From Massospora cicadina (lineage: Eukaryota; Entomophthoromycota; Entomophthoromycetes; Entomophthorales; Entomophthoraceae), in assembly GCA_022478985.1 (NCBI GenBank), contig JAKSZP010002686.1:62001-126000 (forward strand): a stretch of 64,000 bases of DNA, read 5' to 3'. The position numbers were made by a program, and so were the translations under genes. Positions 44,790 to 56,120 of the stretch are shown one piece after another; within the stretch, counting starts at the first letter, position 1; every line of letters starts with the position of its first letter. The notes beneath the pieces are model-generated. The model saw only the letters and a program-made list of their open reading frames with translations, ran no database searches and was not told the origin of the DNA.

Positions 44790-45379
44790 TGTTGGGAATC
44801 ATGAAAGTTGGATGAACATGAGCGGGATTTAAACATGCCCAAATAGCAACTCTATCAAAGAAACTTCACCAATTTAATGAGTCTTGAGACTGGCTCAGTT
44901 AGGGACTCCCAAAAGGGCAAAAGAAAGCTTAAACCCTGGAAAAATATACCAATTCAACTTACAAAGGCATTGTGTCAGCTAATGGAGATCTTGCCACTCG
45001 GAGGTCCAAAGAATCTGCCACCCTACCAAAAGAGAGTTAATTTTAAAGAAAGCTTTTGCATCATGCTACATTTTCAAGGAGGTCTTTATACCCAACTTAA
45101 TACTATCACTCGAATCTCCCCCTAGGTGATTTTGAGTATCTCAGAGGTAATAAATATCTTTAAATTTTGAGCATTAAAGAGGCCTTCAGATTTCTAGTCT
45201 TTTTTGCTAACAGTTTTTTTGCCTGCTCCACAAGCAGAGATTGCCTCTGTAAAAAACCTCCTCTGAGAGATATTTGCCTTAGCAACCCTTTCTCTAAGAA
45301 ATTCTGATGAATATTTTTTGACTGATAATTGAACAGCCTCTGAAGGCCCTGACTTCAGAGAAATTGAAGACTTCCAGTA
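44790..45379 (+). repeat. 3' LTR of element C
   Basis: 590 bp, starting TGTTGGGAATCATGAAAG after GAGAAGGGCAC and ending ACTTCCAGTA. It has the same order of landmarks as the 5' LTR (ACTCCCAAAAG, AAACCCTGGAA, AAAGAGAGT-AAT-TTAAAGAAAGC, AATCTCCCCCTAG, GAGATTGCCTC). A clear TSD was not found. Confidence 0.85.
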
Positions 45380-45711
45380 GAACCATTGTGTAATGAAAAT
45401 AATATAGTATGAAATCTAGAAAATTCAGCGTAAAAACGATATCTGCAACAGTAACTATTACTCATATTGCATGAAAACTAGAGCATACACACGAAATCTG
45501 ACGTCATATACTAGAATCTGAGGTGTTAAAATACATTGAAACAGTTGAAAATCTCATGAAACAAACAGAGATTTTCTTCTTCCTCTGTTTTTTATGAAAA
45601 TTAGAACATTTAGCGTAATAACTAAAATAAAACTGCAACAGTAATTACAACTCATATTGCATGAAAAACTAGAGCATGCACATGAAAACTGACTTCATAT
45701 TTAGAATTGAC
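45380..45711 (-). repeat. satellite array, inverted orientation, right of element C
   Basis: Nearly two units in the same inverted orientation as 20950-21264, for example ATTCAGCGTAAAAACGATAT, CTCATATTGCATGAAAACTAG, GAGCATGCACATG and ATCTCATGAAACAAACAG. It ends at GAATTGAC, where another element end (TGTTGAGG) begins. Confidence 0.85.
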
Positions 45712-47815
45712 TGTTGAGGTTTTGGCCTACTTTAAATGTTAATGATATCTATTTGGGGAAGGTCGCCTATTTTAAATGTTCTGGGGCTTCCTTTAAAATA
45801 GGTCAGAGTTACAAACGCCTATTGTATGGAGACAATAGACTAGATGGTGATAGAGATTAAGATATAAACACCTTATGGATAACACTTCATGGCTCTAATA
45901 TTGTCCTTTGCTTTTACAATGGCTCTCTTCCCAGATCTTTCTGATCACAAGTAATTTCTCGACTTAGTACAATAAAAAAGTATCAAGTACAATAATTTTG
46001 TATACTAAACTATCAAGCGATTATTGGACTATTATATTTCTGTCTAAAATTAGAGAGGATATTAGATTTAATGTTAACCACACCTTTCCCATGACACCTT
46101 GCTTCACATCGCCACTTAACCAGCGGTTCATAATACAACTTCAGAAGGTCTACAAACTACCAATCTCCCGCTATAACCCAGTTTAGCCTCGTTTACAGTG
46201 TATTATTGACATTTATCCAAGACAGTTTATTCTCTAACATGTCTGAAAATAGCTTAACCATCTCTCCTCTCATTAAGTGGTACCACACAACAAGGCATAC
46301 CATACCACTAATTAGTTATTTTGAACATAAAAAAGATTGACATATAAAACAAAGTTTGACATAGACCAACAAATCCCACGATCCTGGGTCATTAAGCCAT
46401 CTATTACTAAGTCCGCTTAACCACAAAGCCCCAAGACCATGTTATTGGCCAAATATTATTAAGTGGAACTGCTAGGCCACAACTCCAAGTGCCAAATGTA
46501 CTTAGGTAGTTTTGGTCCTTAATAACTGACAATCTCAATATGATACATGATAAATTAAGCATTAGCTGATATTATTATTACCCCTATCAAATTACCCAAC
46601 AATTTTTTTTATACAACCACAAAACACTTCCCCCACCTTGGCTGAATAAAAGCAAAGGGTATACTTCTTTCGTGGCACAATGCCCAATTTTTCACAATCT
46701 TCAAAATATTAGCGCCACATCAATAGCCTCTCAGCCTCAGATAAAAGTGTCTTCTTAAACTCAGCACTTCAGTGCAATGTGATATGGTTAACTCAGGCGT
46801 TTTTCCCTTGGTTTCTCAGGCTGACTCAACCAGCTATGCTTCAACTGTTATAAAAAGTTCAACTTCTAGGCCTGCTGTGACTCTAGCAATCCTAGGCGAA
46901 CCCAAACTGGCCCTCTTAGCTTCAAGTTATATAAACAAACATCCCAATGGGTCAAACACGATGCTTTTTCGAACGCTCATTATCTCTTCATGCTCCTGAG
47001 GCCAGCTAAATCAAAGAATTTTCATTTGGCACCAATTCACTTTGAACAGTGATCTCCTTCCTAATTTTTTTTGCGCTATTTCAGTACTTTCTTTTATATT
47101 AGACTTATTTTTTCCCTTTGCGCGGGCAGTGTGGCTTCATCAGGTTTTGCACTCAATTTGATGACTTTCTTGTGGAAGCCTACTTATCCTCTGCAATTGC
47201 CTTCAAGCCCAGAGTTGCCACATTTGATATTTTTGAAGCTAATCAGGCTCAACTCTGCTAACTCTGTAGCTATGCTCTGGTGCCTTCCCATGACAATTCA
47301 CACTAACCTGTACGTCCTGTTAGATCTTAAGATTCATTTTGAAAAATCACTGCATCCTTCTAAACTAATGTACTCTTTGTAAAAGCCTGGCAAAAGAGCT
47401 TCCTGAAATGTATATCCCTCATATGGCTTTACTTGGCGCATGTCTTTGCTTCCCGCCATCAACTTTTTCCACTGAGACCGTGCCTGACATGCAAGAGTCC
47501 TAGATGAGAACACGTTCACAAATGTTTTGTGCAAAAGTGTTCCTTACCCTGGTGCATCCTTTTATCAAAAGCCTTCTCGCCGTTGCATCTTTCTTTCTGC
47601 AGCCTTTTCACCAGAGTCTAACCTCTCTCATCTGCTTCAAAGTCTTTTTAATGGTCTTTACTTTGGTTTGATGGCCTTTACCTTAGTTGACCAGGGCTGT
47701 GTGCCTGGTGCGAGCCTTTTTAAGTTTGGTTCACCTCTGACAGGGCCTTGACAGTTTATACTTAGATGAGTTTAGCATTATCCTACTCTTCTATAGGCTA
47801 CCCCTTTTGATCTCA
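45712..47815 (-). repeat. 3' terminal region (probable LTR) of element F
   Basis: On the minus strand a purine tract GAGGGGGAAGAGAG precedes TGAGATC at 47815, a plausible 3' LTR start. The block ends ...CCTCAACA at 45712, where the satellite resumes. At 2.1 kb it is long for an LTR in this window, so it may contain another insertion. Plus-strand open frames (46772-46999, 47071-47382) show no family I recognise. There is no partner LTR in the window. Confidence 0.4.
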
Positions 47816-48089
47816 CTCTCTTCCCCCTCATGAAGAAGGTTCATCCAGCCCTAGTGGCAAAGAGGATTCAAAATCATGAATAAAAATTTAAATTTCTTAA
47901 TAGTTAAAGTCTTTTTTCTTTTTTTCCTTGTATACAATACTTATCAATTTTATAATCTTCCATTACCTTAAATAACTTACTGCTTTCTCATATTTTTACT
48001 TAGTTTAGTCTATCATAATTTATTTTTCTCTTTTTGTATACTTTTTATGATTTTTTTATTCTTTATGATATGGACAAAGGAACTTAGCA

Positions 48090-49300
48090 TGGACTTGAAT
48101 TACAACCCAACTGCCTTAATTTTTAATGGTATATATGTCTAGATAATTTTTCCATTATAATGAACGGAATTTTCCAAAGCAAGGCCAACATGTGCGTGAA
48201 GCCTGCAGTATGAGTGTCATTATATACTACTAAGTCTCCTTTCTGAACTTAGACACAGTAGCTGATTTATAATCATTATAGCTCTTCTGGCTTGTTTTCT
48301 TCTAACGCGTCTGATAAGTCTCATATTGCAACTTGAAAAAGGTCTTCTCCAGTTACTCAACATAGCTCGTAGGGCTAATTAACTAATTGGATTGACTGTG
48401 GAATACAATAACGGAGGTAGAGCTGGTTGTCTACCATACAGAAGCTGAAATGAAGAGTGTCTCATGCTTCTGTGATGTCCAATGTTATACGCAAACACTG
48501 TAGCACTAATGAATGTAGCCCATTATGAAGGTGCCATGGCTGCATTTTTGTGCAATTTGCCGACTAGGGTTCCATTCAATCATTTTATCATACCATTAGT
48601 ATCAGGATAATACAGTGTTGATAACTTTCATTTTAATGGACATAAAATCAATTAAGCGTTGCACCATCTGGAAAGTAAAACATGTGCTTTTATTTTAAGA
48701 TCTTCTGGGGATATCTGTGCTTATAAATGATACAATCTATAATAAACTTGGCTTTAGTCAAGGCCCTGATGTTTTGAATTGCTTTCACTTTCACCCATTT
48801 TGACAGATGTTTATAGCAACAATTATGTATTTGTTGCCTAAGCTACTCATAGGAAAGGGGCCAACAACTGTAATCAACATGGTATGCTAGTCCCAGTCAG
48901 AATTGACAATCAACATTTCACATCCAACTCCATGAGCTTTGCAATTTGGCATGAATGGTATTTTTAGTTAGGTTTTGGATATTGAATTGCATAGAAATCC
49001 AATAGTAATTGGATCAAAGTAAATCCAGCGTTTTGGTCAATCCTCTGTTCCAATAGCCTTGTAGGCCTGAGTAATGATATAAATTTGTTTAGAAGGTTTC
49101 AGGAAAATCCTTTGCTGCCCCATAGGTTTGAGTTTATACAATATACCATTCTGATATTTGTTGTCATTTAATGCTTTTTTGATCACCTTCTTTACTTCAA
49201 GCGACATGTCCTCATACTTTTGATTAATCATTTTTTCATCAAGCTCATCAGCCAAACTACTTAAGGCGGCCACAATAGGAAGTTACAATAGTCTATCTGC
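48090..49300 (-). pseudogene. integrase of element F
   Basis: The minus strand has MSLEVKKVIKKALNDNKYQNGILYKL (49205-49128), then VGPFPMSSLGNKYIIVAI near 48860-48800. Diverged pieces further on include the VERQLGKLHKN-type region near 48560. The tail YTIKN...VIQVHAKF near 48130-48080 matches the integrase ends of D, E and G. Stops are very frequent; the catalytic acids cannot be read reliably. Confidence 0.72.
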
Positions 49301-49371
49301 GTTTTGATGGGCTTCTCTAGCTCTATGGATAATTTCATAGTCATACGCCTGTAATTTAATAGCTTAGTGAG

Positions 49372-49780
49372 CTAAACTCCCTTAGGATCCTTGAGGCTGT
49401 GGAGCCAGCATAATGAGCTGTGATCTGTCACTACTTGAAGCTTGGTGCCAGGAATATAAACCCAAAATTGTTTACAAGCGTAGACCACAGCTAAACACTC
49501 TTGTTCAGTCCCCATATAATTACGCTCATGCTTATTCAGCATCCTGATGCAATAAGCAACTGGATGCTCCTCCCCGTCATCCCAACCTGGGATAAACACC
49601 ACCAATTGTGATCAACAAGGCGTCAGTTTTTATGATAAATTGGCATGCTGAAATCCAGATATAAAAGGTTAGGCGCCGTGCTCAGAATGGTGTTCAAGGC
49701 CTTAAAGGCTTACATAAACTCAGTTGCCTGGCAAAAATGAACTTTTTTGTAGCAAATGGAATTGAGGCTCAGCAATCTTT
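49372..49780 (-). pseudogene. RNase H of element F
   Basis: A 77-codon open stretch (49605-49375) encodes DDGEEHPVAYCIRMLNKHERNYMGTEQECLAVVYACKQFWVYIPGTKLQVVTDHSSLCWLHSLKDPKG-type sequence, the classic second half of gypsy RNase H. The first motif lies upstream near 49640-49620 (LKTDALLITIGG-like) with a shift. Confidence 0.82.
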
Positions 49781-49799
49781 TTGAGCCCATCTACAAATC

Positions 49800-50058
49800 T
49801 TTGATATTATCCTTCCATGCCTAAGAATACTTGAACATCCTTCATACTTGTCAGAGCTTGCATGTTGTTTGTTGCCTTTAACTTTTAAGGCTGAGGCCGC
49901 AGGCCATTGGGATCAATGATGAACCCAAGGTATTCCAATTGTTTTTAAAAATTGGCTTTTCTAGGATCTATCTTTAAAAGGCTTACAAAGCTGTTTGAAC
50001 ACTTGTTTGAGGTGCTCCAGATGTTCATAAAATGTTTGTGAGAAGACATTGTTATCAT
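49800..50058 (-). pseudogene. reverse transcriptase of element F, C-terminal half
   Basis: The minus strand from 50058 reads NNVFSQTFYEHLEHLKQVF, then QLEYLGFIIDPNGLRPQP near 49940-49890, the RT connection region found in all group I copies. It starts at the LINE's 5' target-site duplication (50043-50058), which lies over the codons following YLDD. Confidence 0.85.
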
Positions 50059-50155
50059 GAGCGAAAATCTCTTTCTGCTAAGCATCACTTTTCAAAAATC
50101 AATTCAGCCTAAAATTTAGCTCCACTAAAGAGATTTACGAAAACTATTAGAAAAT

Positions 50156-52496
50156 ATGGCGGGAAACCCCGCAAAAGAACCCTCAGGCTCTGCCAAACGA
50201 GCCAGCACCACCCCAAACGAAGCAACCCTCGGTTACCCACCTCAGGGTCAACCAGAATCACCCGCTCTCAAGCAACGGCCATGAAAGCAGGCACCACCCC
50301 CAACCTGGAGCTACTTCAACTAGCGCCAGTTCACCTGATCGCACTTCTGCAACCTGCACGCCTAACAGCTCTGTGTGCGCTGCCTCCCACCAACCCGCTG
50401 GGCCCCCTCCTACCAAGGAGGCCATCACCCACGCTGTTTTAATGGCGTCTGCTCAGTTGAATGCAACTCAGCCCATCCAGGCATTCACCTCCCCCATTGT
50501 GTCAGGTAATTCAGCCCCATCTATTATTGCTGACGCCATGTTTCTGACTCCCTCCATGAGGGGCGATACCCAGCTACCTGGCCCCCAAACCATCATATGT
50601 AAGGTTGGATTAGCTGCACATTCTGGTTCGTTAAGCACCAAATTGGGACAATCTACTCTTCCCAATGAGGATTCAAATGGTTCAGATTTTGGAACTTCAC
50701 ACCAGTTCCAATCTCACCCGTCCCATTTAAACCCCATAATCGGCACTTCTCAAGTCGGCACTTTATCTCCATATGCTGAAAACGACCAATTCACCAATCA
50801 GCAAGTGAGTTTTGCCCACGAAATCACAGAAAATACTCGGGTTGAATTTACCCAAATAGATTGGGATGGTGATAAAACATCGCCCTCCTCCCAATTGGTT
50901 GGAGTTAATTCCAATCTGGATGGGCCTCCCCAATTTAGCGAGGCCCAACAATCCGCCCCTCAATTTAATATGACGCCAGCAACTGCTGTAACATTCCAGC
51001 AACAAGGGAACTCTGCAAACTTGTCCAAACCACCAGTTCACATTCAACCCGCGATTGCAGCCCAAAGCAAACACAAATGTACCAAAGGAGCCACTGGGGC
51101 GTGGCAAAAACCTCTGGCACCAACGCTACTCGAAGCTGATCCCCGTGAAGTGGCGTTTATTGCTGATGTTAAGAAGAAATGGGCCGAAACTAGAGCGCAA
51201 AAAGCTCTACCTTGCTCAACCCTCTCCCACACAATTCGCCTTTATTATGGGCATAACCCTGTTGAATTCTATACGGAGGATTACTTCTCATACTTTGCAG
51301 CAATTTGCGGAGACATTCCCAATTAACACCACCATCCATAAATCAGTGGAGGGCCACTACATCGATGTGGGCTTCACTGAAGCTGCCCTTGCTGACCATG
51401 CTGCCACCCTCCAGGTCATTATTCCGCGTGGATCTCTTCACATCTCCCGCACACGCTCTCACCTGAAGAAAATTTCATGGATTACTTTTTCCAACCTACC
51501 AACGACTGTTGATCCTGAGTCTCTTAAACTGGCGCTCCATCGTGGTTTAATGGAGTTTGGGTCTGTTCTTTCAGTGGACTTTAGCGTCCCCTCTTACTAT
51601 GCTCCCACTTAAAGAGCTCTCACTGCTAGGGCGTCGTTCATCCCCTCCCCCACTGTATCCCGCAACATTGAGGTTATTCCTCATGTGGCGGTAGTTGGGG
51701 CATGCCCTGAGATTTTTTTGTCGACCCTGATCAGGCGCGCCCCCGGTGTTCATGGTGTAACGCCCTTGGACACTTGTATAGTGGCTGCACAGCTCGAAAA
51801 CAAGCCCTCTTAGCCACCACCCAGGGGCCTAAACCAGGCCAAAAACGATCCCACGTGGCCGCAGCAGCAATTCCACAACCCACACAATGGGTTCCCGTTC
51901 AAGACCTGTCCCCTGAGGCCTTACGCCTAGCAGTTGAAATAGCTAACCCCACTATTGTAAGGGATACCTTCGCGCTCATGCCCCCTTCCAGTGGGCACCC
52001 CCTCCAATCTCCCAGAGTCAACTCCCTCTCTAACCAAGCGCAAGGCATCTCCCACAGGGTGCCCCTCGTCAGCCACCCCCACTCAGGGCTCCGCGGCACC
52101 CCCATAACCTCCACCAGCGATTTATCGTATCAACCCTCAGCTCCCAATGGAGCTATGCCCACCATCATGGACTGGCAACCTGCGGCCTGCGGTAGAAGTG
52201 CCACCTCAAAGAGTCCTACCCCAACCCCACAGTCCATTTCACGCGGATCCTTTGCAGTGCTGGAGGAAGTGAATATGGACTCAGACTCATCAAATGGGGT
52301 CACCGCGGAGGTCGCCATTGATCACCCTCAGGTCCTTCCCCTGCAACGGAGCGGGGGCAGCATCCTAGGCTGGCTTACTGGGTCCTCCGCCCCCCACCTT
52401 CTCCTTCCCCTCAGAACCCTCGACGCTCCTCACGGATTGCAGCTAATAGTTAAGCTAAAGGACTCAAAACTAGCCGCCTCACAGCAGCAGGTTTAA
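50156..52496 (+). pseudogene. LINE ORF1 protein (RNA-binding, CCHC zinc knuckle)
   Basis: The first ATG is at 50156, but its frame closes at 50283. The frame of the main segment is open from 50151 to 51326 (over 380 codons, proline/serine/glutamine-rich). The protein then passes to another frame covering 51300-51612, with an RRM-like stretch (WITFSNLPTTVDPESLKLAL, GLMEFGSVLSVDF). It shifts again to a knuckle CSWCNALGHLYSGC (51747-51788) and a 240-codon tail ending at 52496. ORF1 proteins of this class coat LINE RNA. Three frames are needed, so two or more indels are implied. Confidence 0.8.
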
Positions 52497-52516
52497 GCGC
52501 TGGCAACCCCCAGGAC

Positions 52517-53363
52517 ATGGAGGGAACAGCTATGAGTCCCCATGGCAGCACCCTGGCCCTGCAATCCATCAATGCAAATGGGTTGCGGGACTTTAAGCGG
52601 AGAGCCCGCCTCCTCCGCAACTTCAGGTCAGCACAAATTGACATCGCTGCTGTCCAGGAGCCCCATATTTTACCCCACAAACAATCTGCATGGAATGAAC
52701 AGTTTGGAGGCAACTCCTTCTGGACAAACCATGCCGCCCTATTGTTTTGAATCCCCGGGTTAAAACCTATTCTTTTTCACAATATCTAGGTGTCCGCCTC
52801 ATACTGGCCAAACTCACCACTCCTGAATTCTCTTTCTTTGCTGCAAGCATCTACCTGCCTAATTCAGGTCAGGAGCAAAATCGGTTTTTGGAAGAGATCG
52901 TCCAACTCAATCTCCCACGGAATACAGTCCTCTTAGGAGATTTCAACGCAACCATAAGTCGCGTCCGTGACTCTTACCCCCTGCAGCAAAGGAACGCCCT
53001 GGATCAAGTCGCCTCCAGGATTTCCTTCGCCTGATTGGCTTTATAGATGCGCTTCCACCCTCCGCATCTGGCCTAGGTTGCATGACTAGGATCCAGTATG
53101 ATGGAGGAGCTTTCCAGTCAGCGTCACGCATAGATATGGCACTGATTGGTCCCCTGCTAATTGGCCGCGTCTCCTCTCCCATCTCTCGTGACAAGCATCT
53201 GAGTGATCACAGGTCACTCACCGTTGTCCTCACCACCATACTTAGACCGTCGCGTAGGTTCTGGCCTAGGGTTGCCCCAGCTCTTCTTAACAACCCCTTC
53301 ACTAAGGAGAAGCTGTCTATGACCATCCGGGAGACTCTCACCTACCCCACCCCACCTGCTTGA
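52517..53363 (+). pseudogene. LINE ORF2, endonuclease domain
   Basis: Starts at ATG 52517, 20 bases after ORF1 stops. Endonuclease motifs of the exonuclease-endonuclease-phosphatase fold appear in order: SINANGL, AVQEPH (catalytic Glu), SIYLPNSG, LLGDFNA, SRIDMALI and SDHRSLTV. All expected catalytic residues are present. Frameshifts near 52740 and 53000 divide it into three frames. The domain nicks target DNA to prime reverse transcription. Confidence 0.88.
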
Positions 53364-53382
53364 CCACAAGGCTAGATGGGCG

Positions 53383-54907
53383 GTGACAAAGGAGGGCATC
53401 ACCCGCGTTGCTTACAACTGTGCCAAAGCCCAGATGACTGCAGCTCGCTCCAGAGTCAAAAGGGCGGAAGCCAGAATCAGACATCTGGAGCGAAACTGCC
53501 AGCCTTCGCCCTCTCCCAGATGGTTGGAAGACTGGGAAGCGGCGCAGGAAGCACTCCGCTTGGAGCTCACACTGCAGGAAGAACGTGCAGAAAACTTTAC
53601 AACATCTCGTTACTATGCTCAATGGGAACGCCCCACCCGCTCCTTCTTTCAGAAACAGAAATCCCGGTCAACAGAGCAGGATATTACTGCACTGAAGATT
53701 GGCACTACAACCACTTGGGATAAGGAGGAAATCACTCAGGAACTACACCGCTTCTACTCCAGCCTCTTCCATGCCACCCAGGTAAACCCATCGGACATTT
53801 AAGACTTCCTGTGGCGGGCTCCAGAGCCGCCCATTGACCCACGGGCTGATGAGGCTCTACTGGCGCCTATTTCCATCCAGGAGGTGATGGAAACCCTTCT
53901 GAAATCCCCTGGCTTAAAGCCCCAGGCCCAGATGGAATACCCTTCGAGGTGTACCTTCTGGAACCTGCTGTGATAGCCAGAACCCTCCGCGACCTCTTCG
54001 CTGCACTTTTGGTGAATGGCGAGGTCCTCCCCGACTCCAGAGGCTCAATCACGACCCTCATTCACAAGAAGTCAGACCGTGAGAACCTGAAGAACTGGCG
54101 CCCCATAGCGTTGATCAACACAGACCACAAGCTCTTCACGAAGCTTCTGGCCAACCGCATCACCAAATGGGTGTCACCTCGCCTCTCCCCATCCCAGCAC
54201 GGTTTTATTCCGGGGAGATCGTTATGGGACAACTATAATGACCTTCACGTGACTTTGACTGATAACTCTCGTAAGGTGAATGGCTTTGTGGCTCTCCTGG
54301 ATATGGAGAAAGCATATGATCGGGTGGCCTGGAAGTATATTGATGCTTCCCTGGCCCGCTTCCATCTCCCCCGCAGCTAGGCGCTGGATATCAGCGCTCT
54401 ATGACCAGCTCCACACCAGAGTCCTGGAGCCAATGGGCTTTACAGTGGCAGTACTAGTTGGACAAGGTCTCCGGCAAGGGGACCCCCTGAGCCCTATCCT
54501 TTTTAACATCACCCTGACCCCTCTTGGCCTCCTTACAGAACAAGCTAACAGGGATTCTGGTCCCAGGTAAAGCCCCCAAACGCACCATGGCATTTGCAGA
54601 TGACACCGCCATTGCATTTGGCTGCCCTGGGGATGTTGCCCTCGCTGCTGTGACCATTGAGAGGTACACCAAGGCGTCCAACGCCATGGTCAACACCTCC
54701 AAGACAACAGTTGTACAGGTCGGCTCCCCCACCTTCCCCCCAACATTTGGTATTGAACCTGTGCGCGGTACCTTCCGTCACCTTAGCGTTCTCACCAACC
54801 AACAAGGAGTTGCGCTAAAAGACAATGAGGACTTGCTCCTCGCAGCAGTTAACTCCAGGATTGCCAGCTGGAACCGGTGGCACATCACCCCCAGGGTCGA
54901 GCTCTGA
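53383..54907 (+). pseudogene. LINE ORF2, reverse transcriptase domain
   Basis: After a helical region (ITRVAYNCAKAQMTAARSRVK, 53398-53460) the RT blocks follow: GPDGIPFEVYL, ITTLIHKKSDRENLKNWRPI, LANRITKWVSPRLSPSQHGF, IPGRS, ALLDMEKAYDRVAW, GLRQGDPLSPILFN, and the active site FADDTA (FADD at 54593-54604, intact). WRPIALINTDHK and DMEKAYDRV are typical of the L1/Tx1 group. Frameshifts occur near 53910, 54380 and 54550. Confidence 0.92.
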
Positions 54908-56015
54908 TGGCCAATGTGTTCCTCCTCTCCAAAGTCTGGTTCCTAGCGCACGTCTTCCCATTCACAGATGCCTTTTATACGCGGCTCAATGTACTCCTCC
55001 GCTGTTGGATATGGGGCTCAAACCATCCACCAATGGCCCAATCAACCATTTCCTGACCCTGCAATGAAGGGGGCCTAGGGCTTCTGGATATGCGATCCCA
55101 CACCACCACAATCTTCCTGAAGTTCCTATGGCCGATTGTCTGCTGGGACGCGACCCCCATGCCCCAATGGGCGCCCGCCCTCCGCCAGTCAGTGTCAGCA
55201 GCTCTGGGTCTTCCTAGATCATCTCTGACCTCATTAGGGGAGTGGCTCACAAACCACCCAGGCCATCTCCTGAAACCATCCTCATCCCCCTACTGGAACC
55301 AGGCTCTCCTTGCCCTGAAACGAGTAGGCGCGCGGATCCACCATGCCTTCCCATACATAATGGAAGGCCCTGGCCTCAGCCCCCGTCGCCATGCAATTGT
55401 GCACATTGGACAAGTTGTCCCAACTCGCCTCAACCCCCAAGATCGTCCTCCCATCCACCCAAGACTCCTTGAGCTCCTTCCTCCCTCCGTGATATTTGAC
55501 CTTAAGGAATTGTGGAAGGACGTCTATCACCCCATCCTGTCAGAAAAGGTGTCCAACACCTTATGGAGGGTTCTCCACTGTTCATACAGGTTAGGGGACC
55601 GGACTGGCCCTACCTTCCAGCACCAAAGCTGCCCCCGCTGTGCGGAGCCTATTGACTCCCACCTCCATCGTTTTTTCACCTGTCCAGGTGTCGCCACATT
55701 TTGGCCAAAGGCCCGCGCGCTCCTCCATGCTCAGCCCTGGTCTGGACACCCTATGCAAGACCTCATGTTTGAGCAGACATTGCCTGGTTGCCACCAGCCC
55801 CTCCGTGTCCTCGCCTATGCCACAGCCATCTGGACCATCCATAACTCCTTCCTTCGTGCTGCCTTTGACCAGCAGGTGTGGACCCTTCCACACATGATCA
55901 CCCACTTTCAGGTACACTTTGAGATGTCCCTGAAGGTCTGCACTATGTCGCCAACCCTCCCCGCTCAGTTGTCACTGCAGCACGGCTCTGGAACGCAAGC
56001 CCCCTCCCTTTCTTG
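54900..56015 (+). pseudogene. LINE ORF2, C-terminal region with Cys-His motif
   Basis: A 308-codon open frame (55090-56013) carries SEKVSNTLWRVLHCSYRLGD and the zinc-binding-like CPRCAEPIDSHLHRFFTC (55629-55682), followed by PGVATFWPKARALL. Such a module terminates ORF2 of L1-like and many fungal and plant LINEs. Coding between 54907 and 55090 is shifted. The ORF ends with TGA at 56014. Confidence 0.85.
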
Positions 56016-56120
56016 ATGCCTCCTCCCTCCCCTTCCCTCGCCTCAGGCTCTTAGGAGCCAGGCGTAATTCAATAAACATCGATAAATCCCCCTCAGGTTA
56101 GGACCATCTGATACTAAAAA
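56016..56120 (+). other. LINE 3' UTR and tail
   Basis: 105 bp with a poly(A) signal-like AATAAA at 56071-56076 and a terminal block CATCGATAAATCCCCCTCAG ... GGACCATCTGATACTAAAAA. The same terminal block forms the 46-bp copy at 9192-9237, so it is the conserved 3' end, recognised in trans or by the RT. Confidence 0.85.

Larger units (their letters stand above)
21265..45379 (+). mobile_element. Ty3/gypsy retrotransposon C, group II, split by element B
   Basis: LTRs at 21265-21855 and 44790-45379 enclose gag, protease, RT, RNase H and the first part of integrase. The integrase is then interrupted by B (28418-43826) and resumes at 43827 in a consistent frame. The inverted satellite flanks both sides. 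I could not identify a clean 5-bp TSD. The LTR pair is the most diverged of the three nested elements. Further insertions sit in its leader (about 22500-24060) and protease (25737-26147). Confidence 0.9.
50059..56120 (+). mobile_element. L1/Tx1-type LINE retrotransposon, near full length, GC-rich
   Basis: About 6.06 kb, flanked by the 16-bp TSD AAGACATTGTTATCAT (50043-50058 and 56121-56136) and ending in a short A-run (ACTAAAAA). It has ORF1 with a zinc knuckle and ORF2 with an apurinic-type endonuclease, an RT with FADD, and a C-terminal Cys-His motif. It is visibly richer in G and C than everything around it. Coding is broken mainly by frameshifts, not nonsense codons. It is inserted in the RT of F. 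Confidence 0.95.

Noticed and set aside
52450..55917. Numerous minus-strand open frames within the LINE
   Set aside because: They are shadows caused by the high GC content and low stop frequency of the LINE; the plus strand carries all known motifs.
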